DNA of 64,000 nt. It comes from Anaerolineales bacterium. GTDB taxonomy: Bacteria > Chloroflexota > Anaerolineae > Anaerolineales > Villigracilaceae. The notes under the pieces were generated by a model. It saw only the letters and a program-made list of their open reading frames with translations. It had not been told where the DNA came from and did no database searches. Shown piece by piece: positions 42,336 to 50,545 of the stretch; positions within the stretch are counted from its first letter, which is position 1; each line of letters starts with the position of its first letter. The translations under genes and the position numbers were made by a program. The stretch lies in assembly GCA_023382595.1 (NCBI GenBank), contig JAHDWB010000001.1, positions 1,550,001 to 1,614,000 on the forward strand. Direction: 5' to 3'.

Positions 42336-44540
42336 TTAATCCAGCAACGCCCGTAGTGCGCGGGTGTTATCTGCCATTCGTTCTGCCATCAGGCGCGCGA
42401 GCCATTCATGCAGGGCGGCTGCCACGTGAGGCTCCTCGCTTTCCATCTTTTTCATGGATTCGGTCGTCAGGCGGAAAAGCACGCATTTTTGCTCTGCAAC
42501 CACGCTGGCAGTACGTTCATTTTTTAGATAGATGCCCACCTCGCCGACCACCGTCCCGCCGCGGACGTTCCGCAAGCGTGTCGTTCCGGCTTCCCCTTCT
42601 TCCAGGATCACGTTAAGACGCCCGGACTCGATGAAGTACATGGCTTCGGGCGGGTCGCCGCGCCGTATGAGATAGGAATTCGCGTCCAATTCCATGCGTT
42701 CGAGGTAGAGCAGCAGACGGTCGATCATTTCCGGTTTTGGGAAGGTTCTCCGTAATTGGGATTTGATCCCGGTCTGGATGAACTGCGTGGACGCTTCGTG
42801 CCTTTGCAGGATCATATTCTCGCACCATTCCACGCCGTGGTCGAGCGTGGGGAAGATCTGCACCCGCAGACCGGGCTGGAAGCCTCCCTTGATCATTTGC
42901 TGGCGGATGACAGGCGTTACTTGTGTGAGCACGAGGTGAATATCGTGCAGTTCTGCCAGTTGATACATGCGCGTGAAACTGGATACAGCCGAGGAATCCA
43001 GCCCGTGGACGCGGTGGAAATCCAGCACGATGAAATGCTCCTTGTTGGTCTTGTCCTCCAAAATTTCGCGGACGCGCGCCAGCAGCCTGTCTGATGTGCC
43101 GAAGAAGATATATCCCTGCAAACGAAAAATATGAATACCCATGCCGTGCGCATGAAGGATCTCGCGCTGGGCGGCGGGTCTATCCACATTGGAATGATAG
43201 ATCTGCCCGTTCAACGTGTCCCGCACCGTATTGATGTTGCTGTACTTGACCACGAACAGGATGGTTGCAGCGATGATTCCCACACCCACGCCTTCGAGAA
43301 ATCCCCACAGGGCGATCACGATCAGGCTGATGATGACGATGAAGTAATCTGCACGCGGAAGTTTGAACCAGGCTTCATATACCCATTCGATCAACAAGGA
43401 TAAGCCCAATACCAGGAGCAGACTGCTCAGAAGCGCGACAGGCAGATAACTGAAAAATCCGCCGCCGAAGAGCAGCACCAGTCCGCAGATCACCGTTGCA
43501 GTGACGGTGACCACGCGGGTTTTCGCTCCCATGCGTTGACCGAGCGCCGTCGCGCCGAGATAATGATAGCCGATCGGTCCTCCGCCCAGACCGGAAACGA
43601 TGTTGGCGATGCCGGTCATGCGCAGTTCACGGTTCAGGTCGATATCGCGTTTGGCGACCAATTCCAAGCCTGTGGCGTTCAGGAGAAGCGCGATCAAACT
43701 TACCAGCGGCACAGGGATCAAGAGACCGATCTGCTGTGCCAGCGCGTTCCAATCCACGAGGCTGATATCCGCAGGGGTAAATGGTTTCCAGAGTCCGCCC
43801 GCTGGAAAGGTTTCAAAAAGCAGCCCCATGCTGCGCGCCTGCTCAATGGATGTGCCTGTGACGAGTAATCCGGCGTAAAAGAGAAGAAGCGCGCCGAAGA
43901 TAATGCCGGGCCAGACCAGATGATGATTTACCTTTCGCAGTACGACGAGGATGATAAGGGCGTAGAGAGTCCCCGGCAGCCAGAGAAAGATATTCTCAAG
44001 CTGCATCAGGTTGCGGAGAGTCTGAAGCGATAATGTCTGCCCAGCCATGACCTCGATCGCGCCGCGAGTCAACAGCCAGCCGGTCCCGGCTAAAAAACCG
44101 CCGACGACGGGGTAGGGGATGTAGCGGACGAGATTCCCCAGCCCGAACTGACCGATCACGAGCAGGATCGCCCCGGTGACGAGGGATGAGATGATGATGC
44201 CCGCCGCCGTGGTAAAGAAAGCGACTTCCACGCCGGATGAACCAGCCAGCATGCCGGCGATGCCGCCCGCCATGACCGCCACCAGCGCGGCGGGACCATC
44301 CTGCGGACCGATCGCTGTGCCGGGCAAGGAGCCAAGCAGTGATGCGAAAAGTGTTACGACGAATGCACCGAATAGGAACAATCCGACACCCCGCTGAATG
44401 TATACGCTCATTTCCCCGCTGAACACGAGCGCCGCCAGCGAAACGCTCAAGACCACCGTGATCATGCCGATGACCAGTCCTGCTGTGATTCCTGTAACAA
44501 GTTGATGTGAATCAAAAGAAAAAGCAGGTTTGCTTTGCAT
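42336..44540 (-). CDS. SulP transporter with STAS and cyclic-nucleotide-binding domains
   Basis: A 734-aa SLC26/SulP-type anion transporter: about 11-14 transmembrane segments (~15-430), a STAS domain (~450-560; IVLDFHRVHGLDSSAVSSF) and a C-terminal cyclic-nucleotide-binding fold (~605-725; RRGDPPEAMYFIESGRLNV, GGTVVGEVGIYLKNERTASV). Substrate (sulfate, bicarbonate or other) is not predictable. The tail suggests control by cAMP or another ligand. GGAGAG precedes the start. Confidence 0.88.
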   Translation of the reverse strand: MQSKPAFSFDSHQLVTGITAGLVIGMITVVLSVSLAALVFSGEMSVYIQRGVGLFLFGAFVVTLFASLLGSLPGTAIGPQDGPAALVAVMAGGIAGMLAGSSGVEVAFFTTAAGIIISSLVTGAILLVIGQFGLGNLVRYIPYPVVGGFLAGTGWLLTRGAIEVMAGQTLSLQTLRNLMQLENIFLWLPGTLYALIILVVLRKVNHHLVWPGIIFGALLLFYAGLLVTGTSIEQARSMGLLFETFPAGGLWKPFTPADISLVDWNALAQQIGLLIPVPLVSLIALLLNATGLELVAKRDIDLNRELRMTGIANIVSGLGGGPIGYHYLGATALGQRMGAKTRVVTVTATVICGLVLLFGGGFFSYLPVALLSSLLLVLGLSLLIEWVYEAWFKLPRADYFIVIISLIVIALWGFLEGVGVGIIAATILFVVKYSNINTVRDTLNGQIYHSNVDRPAAQREILHAHGMGIHIFRLQGYIFFGTSDRLLARVREILEDKTNKEHFIVLDFHRVHGLDSSAVSSFTRMYQLAELHDIHLVLTQVTPVIRQQMIKGGFQPGLRVQIFPTLDHGVEWCENMILQRHEASTQFIQTGIKSQLRRTFPKPEMIDRLLLYLERMELDANSYLIRRGDPPEAMYFIESGRLNVILEEGEAGTTRLRNVRGGTVVGEVGIYLKNERTASVVAEQKCVLFRLTTESMKKMESEEPHVAAALHEWLARLMAERMADNTRALRALLD

Positions 44541-44598
44541 GGCGCTCTCCTCTTCAGTGAATTCCCGATTGTATCTGAATTTCAGTCAAATAAGGAAG

Positions 44599-45372
44599 TT
44601 ATTGCGCTGTATTGCCCCCATCCACCAGCAGCAAATGACCGGTCACAAAGGACGCTTCATCCGAAGCCAAAAACAAAACGGCATTGGCGATCTCTTCCGG
44701 TTTTCCGAAACGCCCCATCGGGATGTATGCGCTGGATTCCTTGATCGCTTCCTCCAGCGTCACCGGGTCGGAGTTCTCGAAATAGCCTTTCTCCATCCAC
44801 CTGTCCACGAACGTATCACCGGGGCAGACCGCATTCACGCGGATGTTCTCGCGCGCATAATCGAGCGCCATTGCCTTGGTCATCATCCCCACCGCACCCT
44901 TGCTCATCACATACGGGAAGGCATCCGTCCCAGCCACCACCGACCAATCCGAGCCATTGTTGACGATCGCGCCGCGTCCCTGCTTCCTCATGTGCGGCAG
45001 GATCAGTTTGCTCATGCGCCACACCGCTGTGATGTTGATGTCGATCGTGCGCTGCCATGTCTCCTCGTCCGTTGTCTCCGCCGTCCCGCTGGTGACGATG
45101 CCCGCGTTGTTGAACAAAATATCAATGCGACCGAATTCCTTGAGAGCGACATCCACAACTCGCTGACAGTCCTCCATCTTTGAGTGATCCGCCTCTATGA
45201 ACACGCATCGGACTCCCCTGTTCCTGCATTCCGCTTCGACGGTTTTCCCCAAGCCGACGCGCCTGCCCGTGATGACCAGATCCGCACCTTCTTCCGCGAA
45301 ACGGATCGCCGTGGCTTGACCGATTCCCGATGTGCCGCCCGTGATGATGGCAACTTTACTTTTTAATCGCAT
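44599..45372 (-). CDS. SDR-family oxidoreductase
   Basis: A 257-aa classical SDR: cofactor motif TGGTSGIGQAT near residues 12-22, NNAG, catalytic Ser region NNGSDWS, and YVMSKGA (Y-x3-K) near 153, and C-terminal TGHLLLVDGGNTAQ. Resembles glucose 1-dehydrogenase or 3-oxoacyl-ACP reductase-like enzymes; substrate not determined. Start ATG 45372 follows GGAGG by 5 nt and is preferred over one 33 nt upstream. Confidence 0.88.
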   Translation of the reverse strand: MRLKSKVAIITGGTSGIGQATAIRFAEEGADLVITGRRVGLGKTVEAECRNRGVRCVFIEADHSKMEDCQRVVDVALKEFGRIDILFNNAGIVTSGTAETTDEETWQRTIDINITAVWRMSKLILPHMRKQGRGAIVNNGSDWSVVAGTDAFPYVMSKGAVGMMTKAMALDYARENIRVNAVCPGDTFVDRWMEKGYFENSDPVTLEEAIKESSAYIPMGRFGKPEEIANAVLFLASDEASFVTGHLLLVDGGNTAQ

Positions 45373-45434
45373 AACTACCTCCATTCTTATTTTATCCGTA
45401 TTCATCCGCGTTCATCTGTGGTTTAATTCACAGC

Positions 45435-47858
45435 ATGGACAGCAAGACCCTCAACGTACTCGAATACCCCAAGATCCTCGAACGGCTGGCAGGCTTCTGC
45501 GATTTCTCCGCTTCGATGGCACTCGCCCGCTCGCTCGAGCCGACCGATTCCTACGACCTCGCCGTCTCCCGCATTGCAGAGACCACTGAAGCGCGGAAAC
45601 TGCTCTCGATTCAGGATGTGAGCATCGGCGCGGCGCATGACGTCCGCAACGCAGCGGACCTCGCCGCCCGCAACGGTGTGCTCGACCCGCATGCCCTGCT
45701 GGACATCAAATCCACGCTCATCTCCTGCCGCGAGTTGAAGAAAACCTTTGACAAAAAGGAAGGCGAGTATCCGCGCCTGGCGCTGATCGTGGACGGATTG
45801 CCCGAAACGCACGGTATCGTGGATGCCATCACGCGCGTGCTCTCGGACCGCGGCGAAGTGCTGGATTCTGCCTCCGTCAAGCTGGCAGACATCCGCCGCA
45901 AATTGAAGATCGCGCATGACCGCTTGATGACGCGCCTGCAAAAATACGTCACGGACTCCAAGACCGTGTCCATGTTACAGGATTCGATCATCACCCAGCG
46001 CGACGGGCGTTATGTCATTCCACTGCGGGCTGAGTTCAAAGGCAAGATCAAAGCCATCATCCACGACCAATCCGCCAGCGGAGCGACGTTGTTCGTCGAG
46101 CCTCTGCCCGTCGTCGAAGCCAACAACGAGATCCGCGAACTGCAACTCGCCGAACGGGACGAAGAACGCCGCATCCTCGCGGAAGTGTCGTCCATCGTCG
46201 GCGCGCACGCAGTGGAGATCAAGTACGGCGTGGAGAACCTCGCCGTGCTCGATCTGGCGTTCGCAAAAGCGAAATATGCCGAAGAACTGCGGGCGAACGA
46301 GCCTGTGTTGCATGATAGGAAAGATGAAAGAAGAAAGAATAATGACGCTCCTCTTTCCTCTTTCGTCTTACGTCTCCTCCAAGCCCGCCACCCCTTGCTC
46401 GACTCCGAGACCGTCGTCCCCATCGACGTGGACCCGCGCGAAGGCACACGCGCCATCGTTATCACCGGTCCGAACACGGGCGGCAAGACCGTCTCGCTCA
46501 AGACCGTCGGTCTGCTGGTGGTCATGGCGCAAAGCGGGCTGCACATCCCGGCGCAAAGCGGCTCGGAACTGCCCTTCTTCAAATCGGTCTATGCCGATAT
46601 CGGCGACGAGCAATCCATCGAGCAATCGCTCAGCACGTTCAGCGGGCACATCACCAACATCATCCGCATCCTGAAAGTGATCGACCAGCGCTCGCTGGTC
46701 ATCTTCGACGAGCTCGGCTCCGGCACCGACCCGCAGGAAGGCGCCGCCATCGCGCGCGCGATCCTCACGCACCTGCTGGATACGGGCTGTACGACGCTCG
46801 TCGCGACGCACTATCCCGAACTGAAAACCTTCGCGCACTCGACGGAAGGCGTGGTCAACGCTTCGCTGGAATTCGACATCAAGACGCTTCGCCCGACCTT
46901 CAAGCTGACCATCGGTCTCCCGGGCAGGTCCAACGCCTTAGCCATCGCCCAAAAGCTGGGACTGCCGCAAGCCATCATTGACTCGGCAAAAGCGGAGATC
47001 AATCCGCTCGATCTGCGCGCCGACAAACTGCTGGACGACATCCGCAAGGAGCGCAACCGCACCTCGCGCGAGCGTGAGAAGTTGGAGAAAGCCCGCGCCC
47101 GGCTCGAAGCGCAAACCCGCGAACTGGAACAGCGCCTCGAAAAGATAGAGGACGAACGCCGCGACACCATTGCCAAAGCCCGCGCCGAAGGCGAGTTGGA
47201 AGTGGCAGTACTCAAACGCAACATCGACTCGTTGAAGGCTCAACTCAAGAAAGCCAGCCAGCCGTTGACAGCCATCAAAGCCATCGAAGCGAAGATGGAA
47301 CAGATGGAAGAGAAGGTGGATGCGCCTGTGGAGCGCCGACGGACGGTAGACGGCGGACCGTCAACGGTCAACGGTCAGCGGTCGTTTGCGCTGGGGGAGA
47401 AGGTCACTGTCAGCACGTTGAATGCCGAGGGGGTGGTGACAGCCCTGGGTGAGTCGGATGCGGAGGTGCAGATTGGGACGATCCGCGTGCGGGCGAAGTT
47501 ATCGGATCTGGTGAGGCGAAGGGATGAGGCGCCAGCGGATCCAAAGAAAGTGGAAAGTGGAAAGAAATCAACTGCCTCGTCCACGGTCAGCCGCCCGGCG
47601 TCCACATCGCCCGGTATGGAAGTAGACCTGCGCGGGTTGATGTCTGAAGATGCGCTGGATAAGATGGAGCGCTATCTGGAGCAGGCGTATCTGGCGGGAC
47701 TGCCGTGGGTGCGCATCATTCACGGGAAGGGGACGGGCAGGCTGCGGCAGGCGGTGCGCGAAGCGCTGAAGGGTCATGCGTACGTCAAGTCGTTCGAGGA
47801 GGGCGGGGACAAGGAAGGCGGCGAAGGCGTGACGGTGGCGAAGTTGAACGCCGGGTAG
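45435..47858 (+). CDS. mutS2: Endonuclease MutS2 with repeat-derived insertions
   Basis: An 807-aa MutS2: lever/clamp region, ABC ATPase with GPNTGGKTVSLKT near 347-359, LSTFSGHITNI, DELGSGTDPQEGAA, coiled coil (~520-620), KOW-like region and C-terminal Smr nuclease domain (MEVDLRGLMSEDAL, IHGKGTGRLRQAV). It acts on branched DNA or stalled ribosomes. Three segments are encoded by repeats: residues ~295-312 (RKDERRKNNDAPLSSFVL), ~641-651 (PSTVNGQRSF) and ~705-711 (KVESGKK). The first replaces a short loop before the QARHPLL motif. Start has no ribosome binding site but TTTAAT 7 nt upstream. Confidence 0.93.
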   Translation: MDSKTLNVLEYPKILERLAGFCDFSASMALARSLEPTDSYDLAVSRIAETTEARKLLSIQDVSIGAAHDVRNAADLAARNGVLDPHALLDIKSTLISCRELKKTFDKKEGEYPRLALIVDGLPETHGIVDAITRVLSDRGEVLDSASVKLADIRRKLKIAHDRLMTRLQKYVTDSKTVSMLQDSIITQRDGRYVIPLRAEFKGKIKAIIHDQSASGATLFVEPLPVVEANNEIRELQLAERDEERRILAEVSSIVGAHAVEIKYGVENLAVLDLAFAKAKYAEELRANEPVLHDRKDERRKNNDAPLSSFVLRLLQARHPLLDSETVVPIDVDPREGTRAIVITGPNTGGKTVSLKTVGLLVVMAQSGLHIPAQSGSELPFFKSVYADIGDEQSIEQSLSTFSGHITNIIRILKVIDQRSLVIFDELGSGTDPQEGAAIARAILTHLLDTGCTTLVATHYPELKTFAHSTEGVVNASLEFDIKTLRPTFKLTIGLPGRSNALAIAQKLGLPQAIIDSAKAEINPLDLRADKLLDDIRKERNRTSREREKLEKARARLEAQTRELEQRLEKIEDERRDTIAKARAEGELEVAVLKRNIDSLKAQLKKASQPLTAIKAIEAKMEQMEEKVDAPVERRRTVDGGPSTVNGQRSFALGEKVTVSTLNAEGVVTALGESDAEVQIGTIRVRAKLSDLVRRRDEAPADPKKVESGKKSTASSTVSRPASTSPGMEVDLRGLMSEDALDKMERYLEQAYLAGLPWVRIIHGKGTGRLRQAVREALKGHAYVKSFEEGGDKEGGEGVTVAKLNAG
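46318..46369. repeat. Inverted purine/pyrimidine repeat inside mutS2
   Basis: AAGATGAAAGAAGAAAGA (46321-46338) and TCTTTCCTCTTTCGTCTT (46352-46369) are inverted copies differing at 2 of 18 bases. The left arm plus five flanking bases is identical over 23 nt to the repeat at 59672-59694. Confidence 0.75.
47355..47387. repeat. 33-nt repeat in the mutS2 linker, shared with mutL
   Basis: Matches mutL 11131-11099 at 28 of 33 bases in the same frame. The upstream GGACGGTAGACGGCGGACCG extends the CCGTNNACGG unit style to the left in mutS2 only. Confidence 0.75.
47547..47565. repeat. GAAAGTG heptamer tract in mutS2
   Basis: GAAAGTGGAAAGTGGAAAG, the reverse complement of the TTTCCAC tract in comEC; encodes KVESGKK just before the Smr domain. 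Confidence 0.5.
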
Positions 47859-47868
47859 CCGAATATGC

Positions 47869-47901
47869 AGGTCACGTTCGTAACGTGACCTACGGTATAA
47901 T
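47869..47901. repeat. AGGTCACGTT hairpin followed by TATAAT
   Basis: AGGTCACGTT (47869-47878) and AACGTGACCT (47882-47891) then ACGG and TATAAT (47896-47901). The + side ends CCTAC as in other members of the hairpin family. The -10 box may serve the small gene at 47925. Confidence 0.65.
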
Positions 47902-47924
47902 TTTTTAGACATCGGAGGAGCGCC

Positions 47925-48167
47925 ATGTCCATTGACGACGCCATAAAAAAGATGACAGAACTCATCAAAGCCGCCTGCGCCGACGCGGAGATCAAATCGG
48001 CGGTGATGTCGGATGAGGAGGCGCGGTTGTCGGTGTATGCGCCGGCGGGGGACATCCAGAAGATCAAGGATGTGACCTTCCAGCCCGCGCTCGACATGCT
48101 GAATACGGACGGGATGGATGTGCAGGTCTTCGTCTATGACAAGGATGCGCCGCCGTTGAAGGGGTGA
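47925..48167 (+). CDS. Small conserved-looking protein, function unknown
   Basis: 80 aa, acidic, no membrane segment: MSIDDAIKKMTELIKAACA, then EEARLSVYAPAGDIQKIKD. GGAGGAG lies 6 nt before the ATG and TATAAT 24 nt before that box. A terminator follows. No family recognised. Confidence 0.6.
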   Translation: MSIDDAIKKMTELIKAACADAEIKSAVMSDEEARLSVYAPAGDIQKIKDVTFQPALDMLNTDGMDVQVFVYDKDAPPLKG

Positions 48168-48183
48168 GAAGGTTTGAACGTTG

Positions 48184-48213
48184 GGACGTCCCTTGCGGGC
48201 GTCCTGTTTTTTT
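48184..48213 (+). terminator. Intrinsic terminator after the small gene
   Basis: GGACGTCCC and GGGCGTCC arms with a TTGC loop followed by TGTTTTTTT. Confidence 0.75.
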
Positions 48214-48214
48214 A

Positions 48215-48262
48215 ACCGCGAAGCGCGCCGAGGACGTCGAGCGCTTGTGGTTGCTTCGCGGT
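48215..48262. repeat. ACCGCGAAGC hairpin repeat
   Basis: Perfect 10-bp arms ACCGCGAAGC (48215-48224) and GCTTCGCGGT (48253-48262) around a GC-rich 28-nt centre, between convergent genes. Confidence 0.65.
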
Positions 48263-48284
48263 CATGGCGGGAGCTGGCAGCGGG

Positions 48285-49286
48285 TCATTCCCCTGTTGCC
48301 ATGCGCCAGACGAGGTTCAGTGCCTCGAGACCGGTGCGGCGGTGGATCTCCTGCGCCTGCTCGTTGAGGTAGATGGGTCCCTGATATTCCCTGTTGCGCA
48401 TGACGTACAAGCCGCGGTCGGGGAGGTCGTTCAGGGCGGCGTAGAAGTTCCAGAGCGGGAGGTTGAACTCGGCGGCGAGCAGTGCCACGTCGCGGTTGAC
48501 GCGGTGGTCGAGTTCGCGGTTGTCGGCTTTGGTGGCGAGCAGAGGCACGACGCCCTTCTCGATCAACTGCCCGATGACACGGCGCAGGTATTCGGTGTTG
48601 CGGGACTCGTAATGGGAGCCGATCTGGATGATGACGAAGGACGGGTTGTGCAGGCGCAGTTCGCATTGGACGGGCGTCTCTGCGAAGGTGCAGCCGAAGC
48701 GACCGCGATGCCACTGGGTCCAGAGCAGGGCGCCGGGGGTGGTGCCGTCCTGTGCGGTGGGACTCTCACGGTTGAAGGAGCCGGTGAAGTTGTCCACCAG
48801 TTCGCGCAGTTCGGGGGGGAGGTCGGAGATGGCGAGCGGGTCGGTTTCGTAGATGCCGAAGAATTCTTCGGGACGGGCTTGGCAGTCGCCGAAGAGGGAG
48901 AAGGCGTTGGGATCGTTGCCGAGCGCCAGTCCGCGCTGGTAGATGTCGCGCAGGTTTTCGGAGGGGGAGGGCAGGACGGGCAGGCGCATCCATGAGTTGT
49001 CGGGGGTGGCGGTGATGCGGGCGGCGGCAGAGGCGGTGGCGGGGGGAAGGCTGGTGGATGCCGGATCAGCTGTCGGCGTGGTGCGAGGCGTGGATGTCAG
49101 GCTGGGGGTGGAGGCGGCTTCGGGCGTGACTGTGGGGCTGGTCGTCGGGGGGACGTCGTAGCGCGGGGTGGGGATCTGTCTGGCGAGGGTGGCGGTCGGT
49201 TCGGGGGTGGGAGTGGCAGCCGCCGGTGGGGCGCATGAGGCGAGCAGGAGGCAGGTTGTTAGCAGTAAAAGGGCGGTGCGCTTCAT
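48285..49286 (-). CDS. Lipoprotein with SGNH-hydrolase-like domain
   Basis: A 333-aa exported protein with a lipobox (LLLLTTCLLLASC, Cys17), a ~80-residue Thr/Pro/Ser-rich linker and a C-terminal SGNH/GDSL-like fold (~105-333). The block I site reads SLFGDCQA, with Cys where the nucleophile Ser of GDS is expected; IIQIGSHYESRN and a later LNEQAQEIH may correspond to other blocks. Catalytic status is doubtful. Leaderless-type start: TTTAAT 7 nt before the ATG. Typical of surface lipoproteins of Chloroflexota, function unknown. Confidence 0.65.
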   Translation of the reverse strand: MKRTALLLLTTCLLLASCAPPAAATPTPEPTATLARQIPTPRYDVPPTTSPTVTPEAASTPSLTSTPRTTPTADPASTSLPPATASAAARITATPDNSWMRLPVLPSPSENLRDIYQRGLALGNDPNAFSLFGDCQARPEEFFGIYETDPLAISDLPPELRELVDNFTGSFNRESPTAQDGTTPGALLWTQWHRGRFGCTFAETPVQCELRLHNPSFVIIQIGSHYESRNTEYLRRVIGQLIEKGVVPLLATKADNRELDHRVNRDVALLAAEFNLPLWNFYAALNDLPDRGLYVMRNREYQGPIYLNEQAQEIHRRTGLEALNLVWRMATGE

Positions 49287-49570
49287 TCAGGCGATTAAAC
49301 CACAGTTGAGCGGCGGGGGACGGGGCGTTTAATGGAAGTCTTAGTATTTGGGGATGTGCGTGAAAAGTAGAAAGTTTGCAGGTTGGAAGGTTTGAAAGAG
49401 GGGGGTGTGTGATGTTTCTTGTTGACCGGTGTTGTGGGTGTGTTTATAATTTGTTCATCGGGTTTTTGCCTTTTGTTGTTCCCGCACCGGGGCGGGGATG
49501 CTGTGAAGAGCACATGGGACGAGGTCCGCAAGGCGGTTGGGTGCTTGGCTTCAAGAAGGAATAATTCACT
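49287..49570. other. Intergenic region at the left edge of the cassette-like cluster
   Basis: 284 bp, with no clear gene. It includes the leaderless promoter of the lipoprotein, a GTTTGCAGGTTGGAAGGTTT tract whose reverse complement recurs near 52592-52615, a T-rich stretch with TATAATTTG at ~49444 and the GTTGGGT site at 49536. The matching tracts at both ends bracket the four-gene cluster. Confidence 0.45.
49518..49542 (+). other. attC-like 3' core site (GTTGGGT) before the FRG gene
   Basis: GACGAGGTCCGCAAGGCGGT followed by TGGGT. GTTGGGT (49536-49542) fits the GTTRRRY core of integron cassette junctions, 29 nt before the FRG start. A near copy (GACGAGGTCCGCAAGG then TGGTTTGGC) stands before the GNAT gene at 50501-50525. 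Confidence 0.45.
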
Positions 49571-50305
49571 ATGGACACGATTGAATCAATCGGTGAACTA
49601 ATCAGTGTACTCGAAAAACGGATAAGAAGAGATAATCGAATTCTTTGGTATCGTGGTCAGCGTTCTGCATCATGGAACATACAGGCTGGAATCAGTCGAG
49701 GTTATGACCTAGAGGAAAGAAATCTAACACAACGATTTCGTTCTCGCGCACGAATCCGATACACCAATGCACCCCCTTACGACGACTTAGCGGGATGGTT
49801 GAGCCTTATGCAACATTATGGTCTACCAACACGATTGTTAGACTGGACACGTTCACCGCTGATTGCCTTGTATTTTGCCCTTGAACCGTATATATATGAA
49901 GAAAGAGAAATCGAAGATGCCTGCATATGGATACTTGAACCTCATATTTTGAATAACATCGAGGGTTTTGGTGATGTTACTCCATCGATTGATGCTCACA
50001 TGTGTCGTGACATGCTGCGACCAGCTTTTTATCATCAGGGAGAGGAAAATAACAAAGTCTTAGCGGCTATGGCTTCAGAAATGGACCAAAGAATGTTTGT
50101 ACAACAAGGATGCTTTACTATCCATTCGTACCAAGAGCCACTGAATAAGCGCCAAGGTAGTGAAGCTTATTTATCGGCTGTGAGAATTCCCGCTCAAAGA
50201 ATCCATGAGATGGCATTTACAATTGATGTTTGCGGCTTTAGAAAAGGAGATGTATTTCCAGACCTAGCAAACCTCGCCCTAGAATTAAAGAATCGACATC
50301 CTTGA
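49571..50305 (+). CDS. FRG-domain protein
   Basis: A 244-aa protein with the FRG signature: [19 protein letters not shown] near residues 25-43 and [19 protein letters not shown] near 80-98. FRG proteins are common in mobile and defence-associated DNA but their biochemistry is little known. The gene is visibly more A+T-rich than its neighbours and lies first in a run of four small same-strand genes separated by repeated sequences. The ribosome binding site is AAGGAA. Possible integron cassette gene. Confidence 0.8.
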   Translation: MDTIESIGELISVLEKRIRRDNRILWYRGQRSASWNIQAGISRGYDLEERNLTQRFRSRARIRYTNAPPYDDLAGWLSLMQHYGLPTRLLDWTRSPLIALYFALEPYIYEEREIEDACIWILEPHILNNIEGFGDVTPSIDAHMCRDMLRPAFYHQGEENNKVLAAMASEMDQRMFVQQGCFTIHSYQEPLNKRQGSEAYLSAVRIPAQRIHEMAFTIDVCGFRKGDVFPDLANLALELKNRHP

Positions 50306-50320
50306 TTCTTAGAAAATGCG

Positions 50321-50400
50321 CCCACCGATTAACGCCGATTAATAGCAGTGTCCCCCCATAGGGATCGCTCCGCGCAGAAGTCTTTCGGCTGGACGGGTTG
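50321..50400 (+). other. attC-like repeat A
   Basis: Starts CCCACCGATTAACGCCG and ends CTTTCGGCTGGACGGG. A 25-nt block (50368-50392, CTCCGCGCAGAAGTCTTTCG and on) is identical to repeat B. The inner CCCCCCATAGGG makes a small stem. Core RYYYAAC/GTTRRRY boxes are not intact. A GTTGGGT lies further down at 50452-50458. Confidence 0.5.
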
Positions 50401-50500
50401 CCCCTCCCGTCCCACTGCGTGGTCCACCCTCCCCAATTACGACATTTCAAGTTGGGTAGGGATGTAGGACGTACAAGTCGTATTTGGAGAGGGAACTGGT

Positions 50501-50525
50501 GACGAGGTCCGCAAGGTGGTTTGGC
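50501..50525 (+). other. attC-like 3' core copy before the GNAT gene
   Basis: GACGAGGTCCGCAAGGTGG then TTTGGC: repeats the site at 49518-49542 with one mismatch in 21 bases, 21 bp before the GNAT start codon. Confidence 0.45.
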
Positions 50526-50545
50526 ATTTTCTCTAAAAGGATTCT

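Noticed and set aside
44599-45372. Grouping the SDR with the SulP gene as a transport operon
   Set aside because: Both have their own ribosome binding sites and 58 bp between them, but no functional link could be shown.
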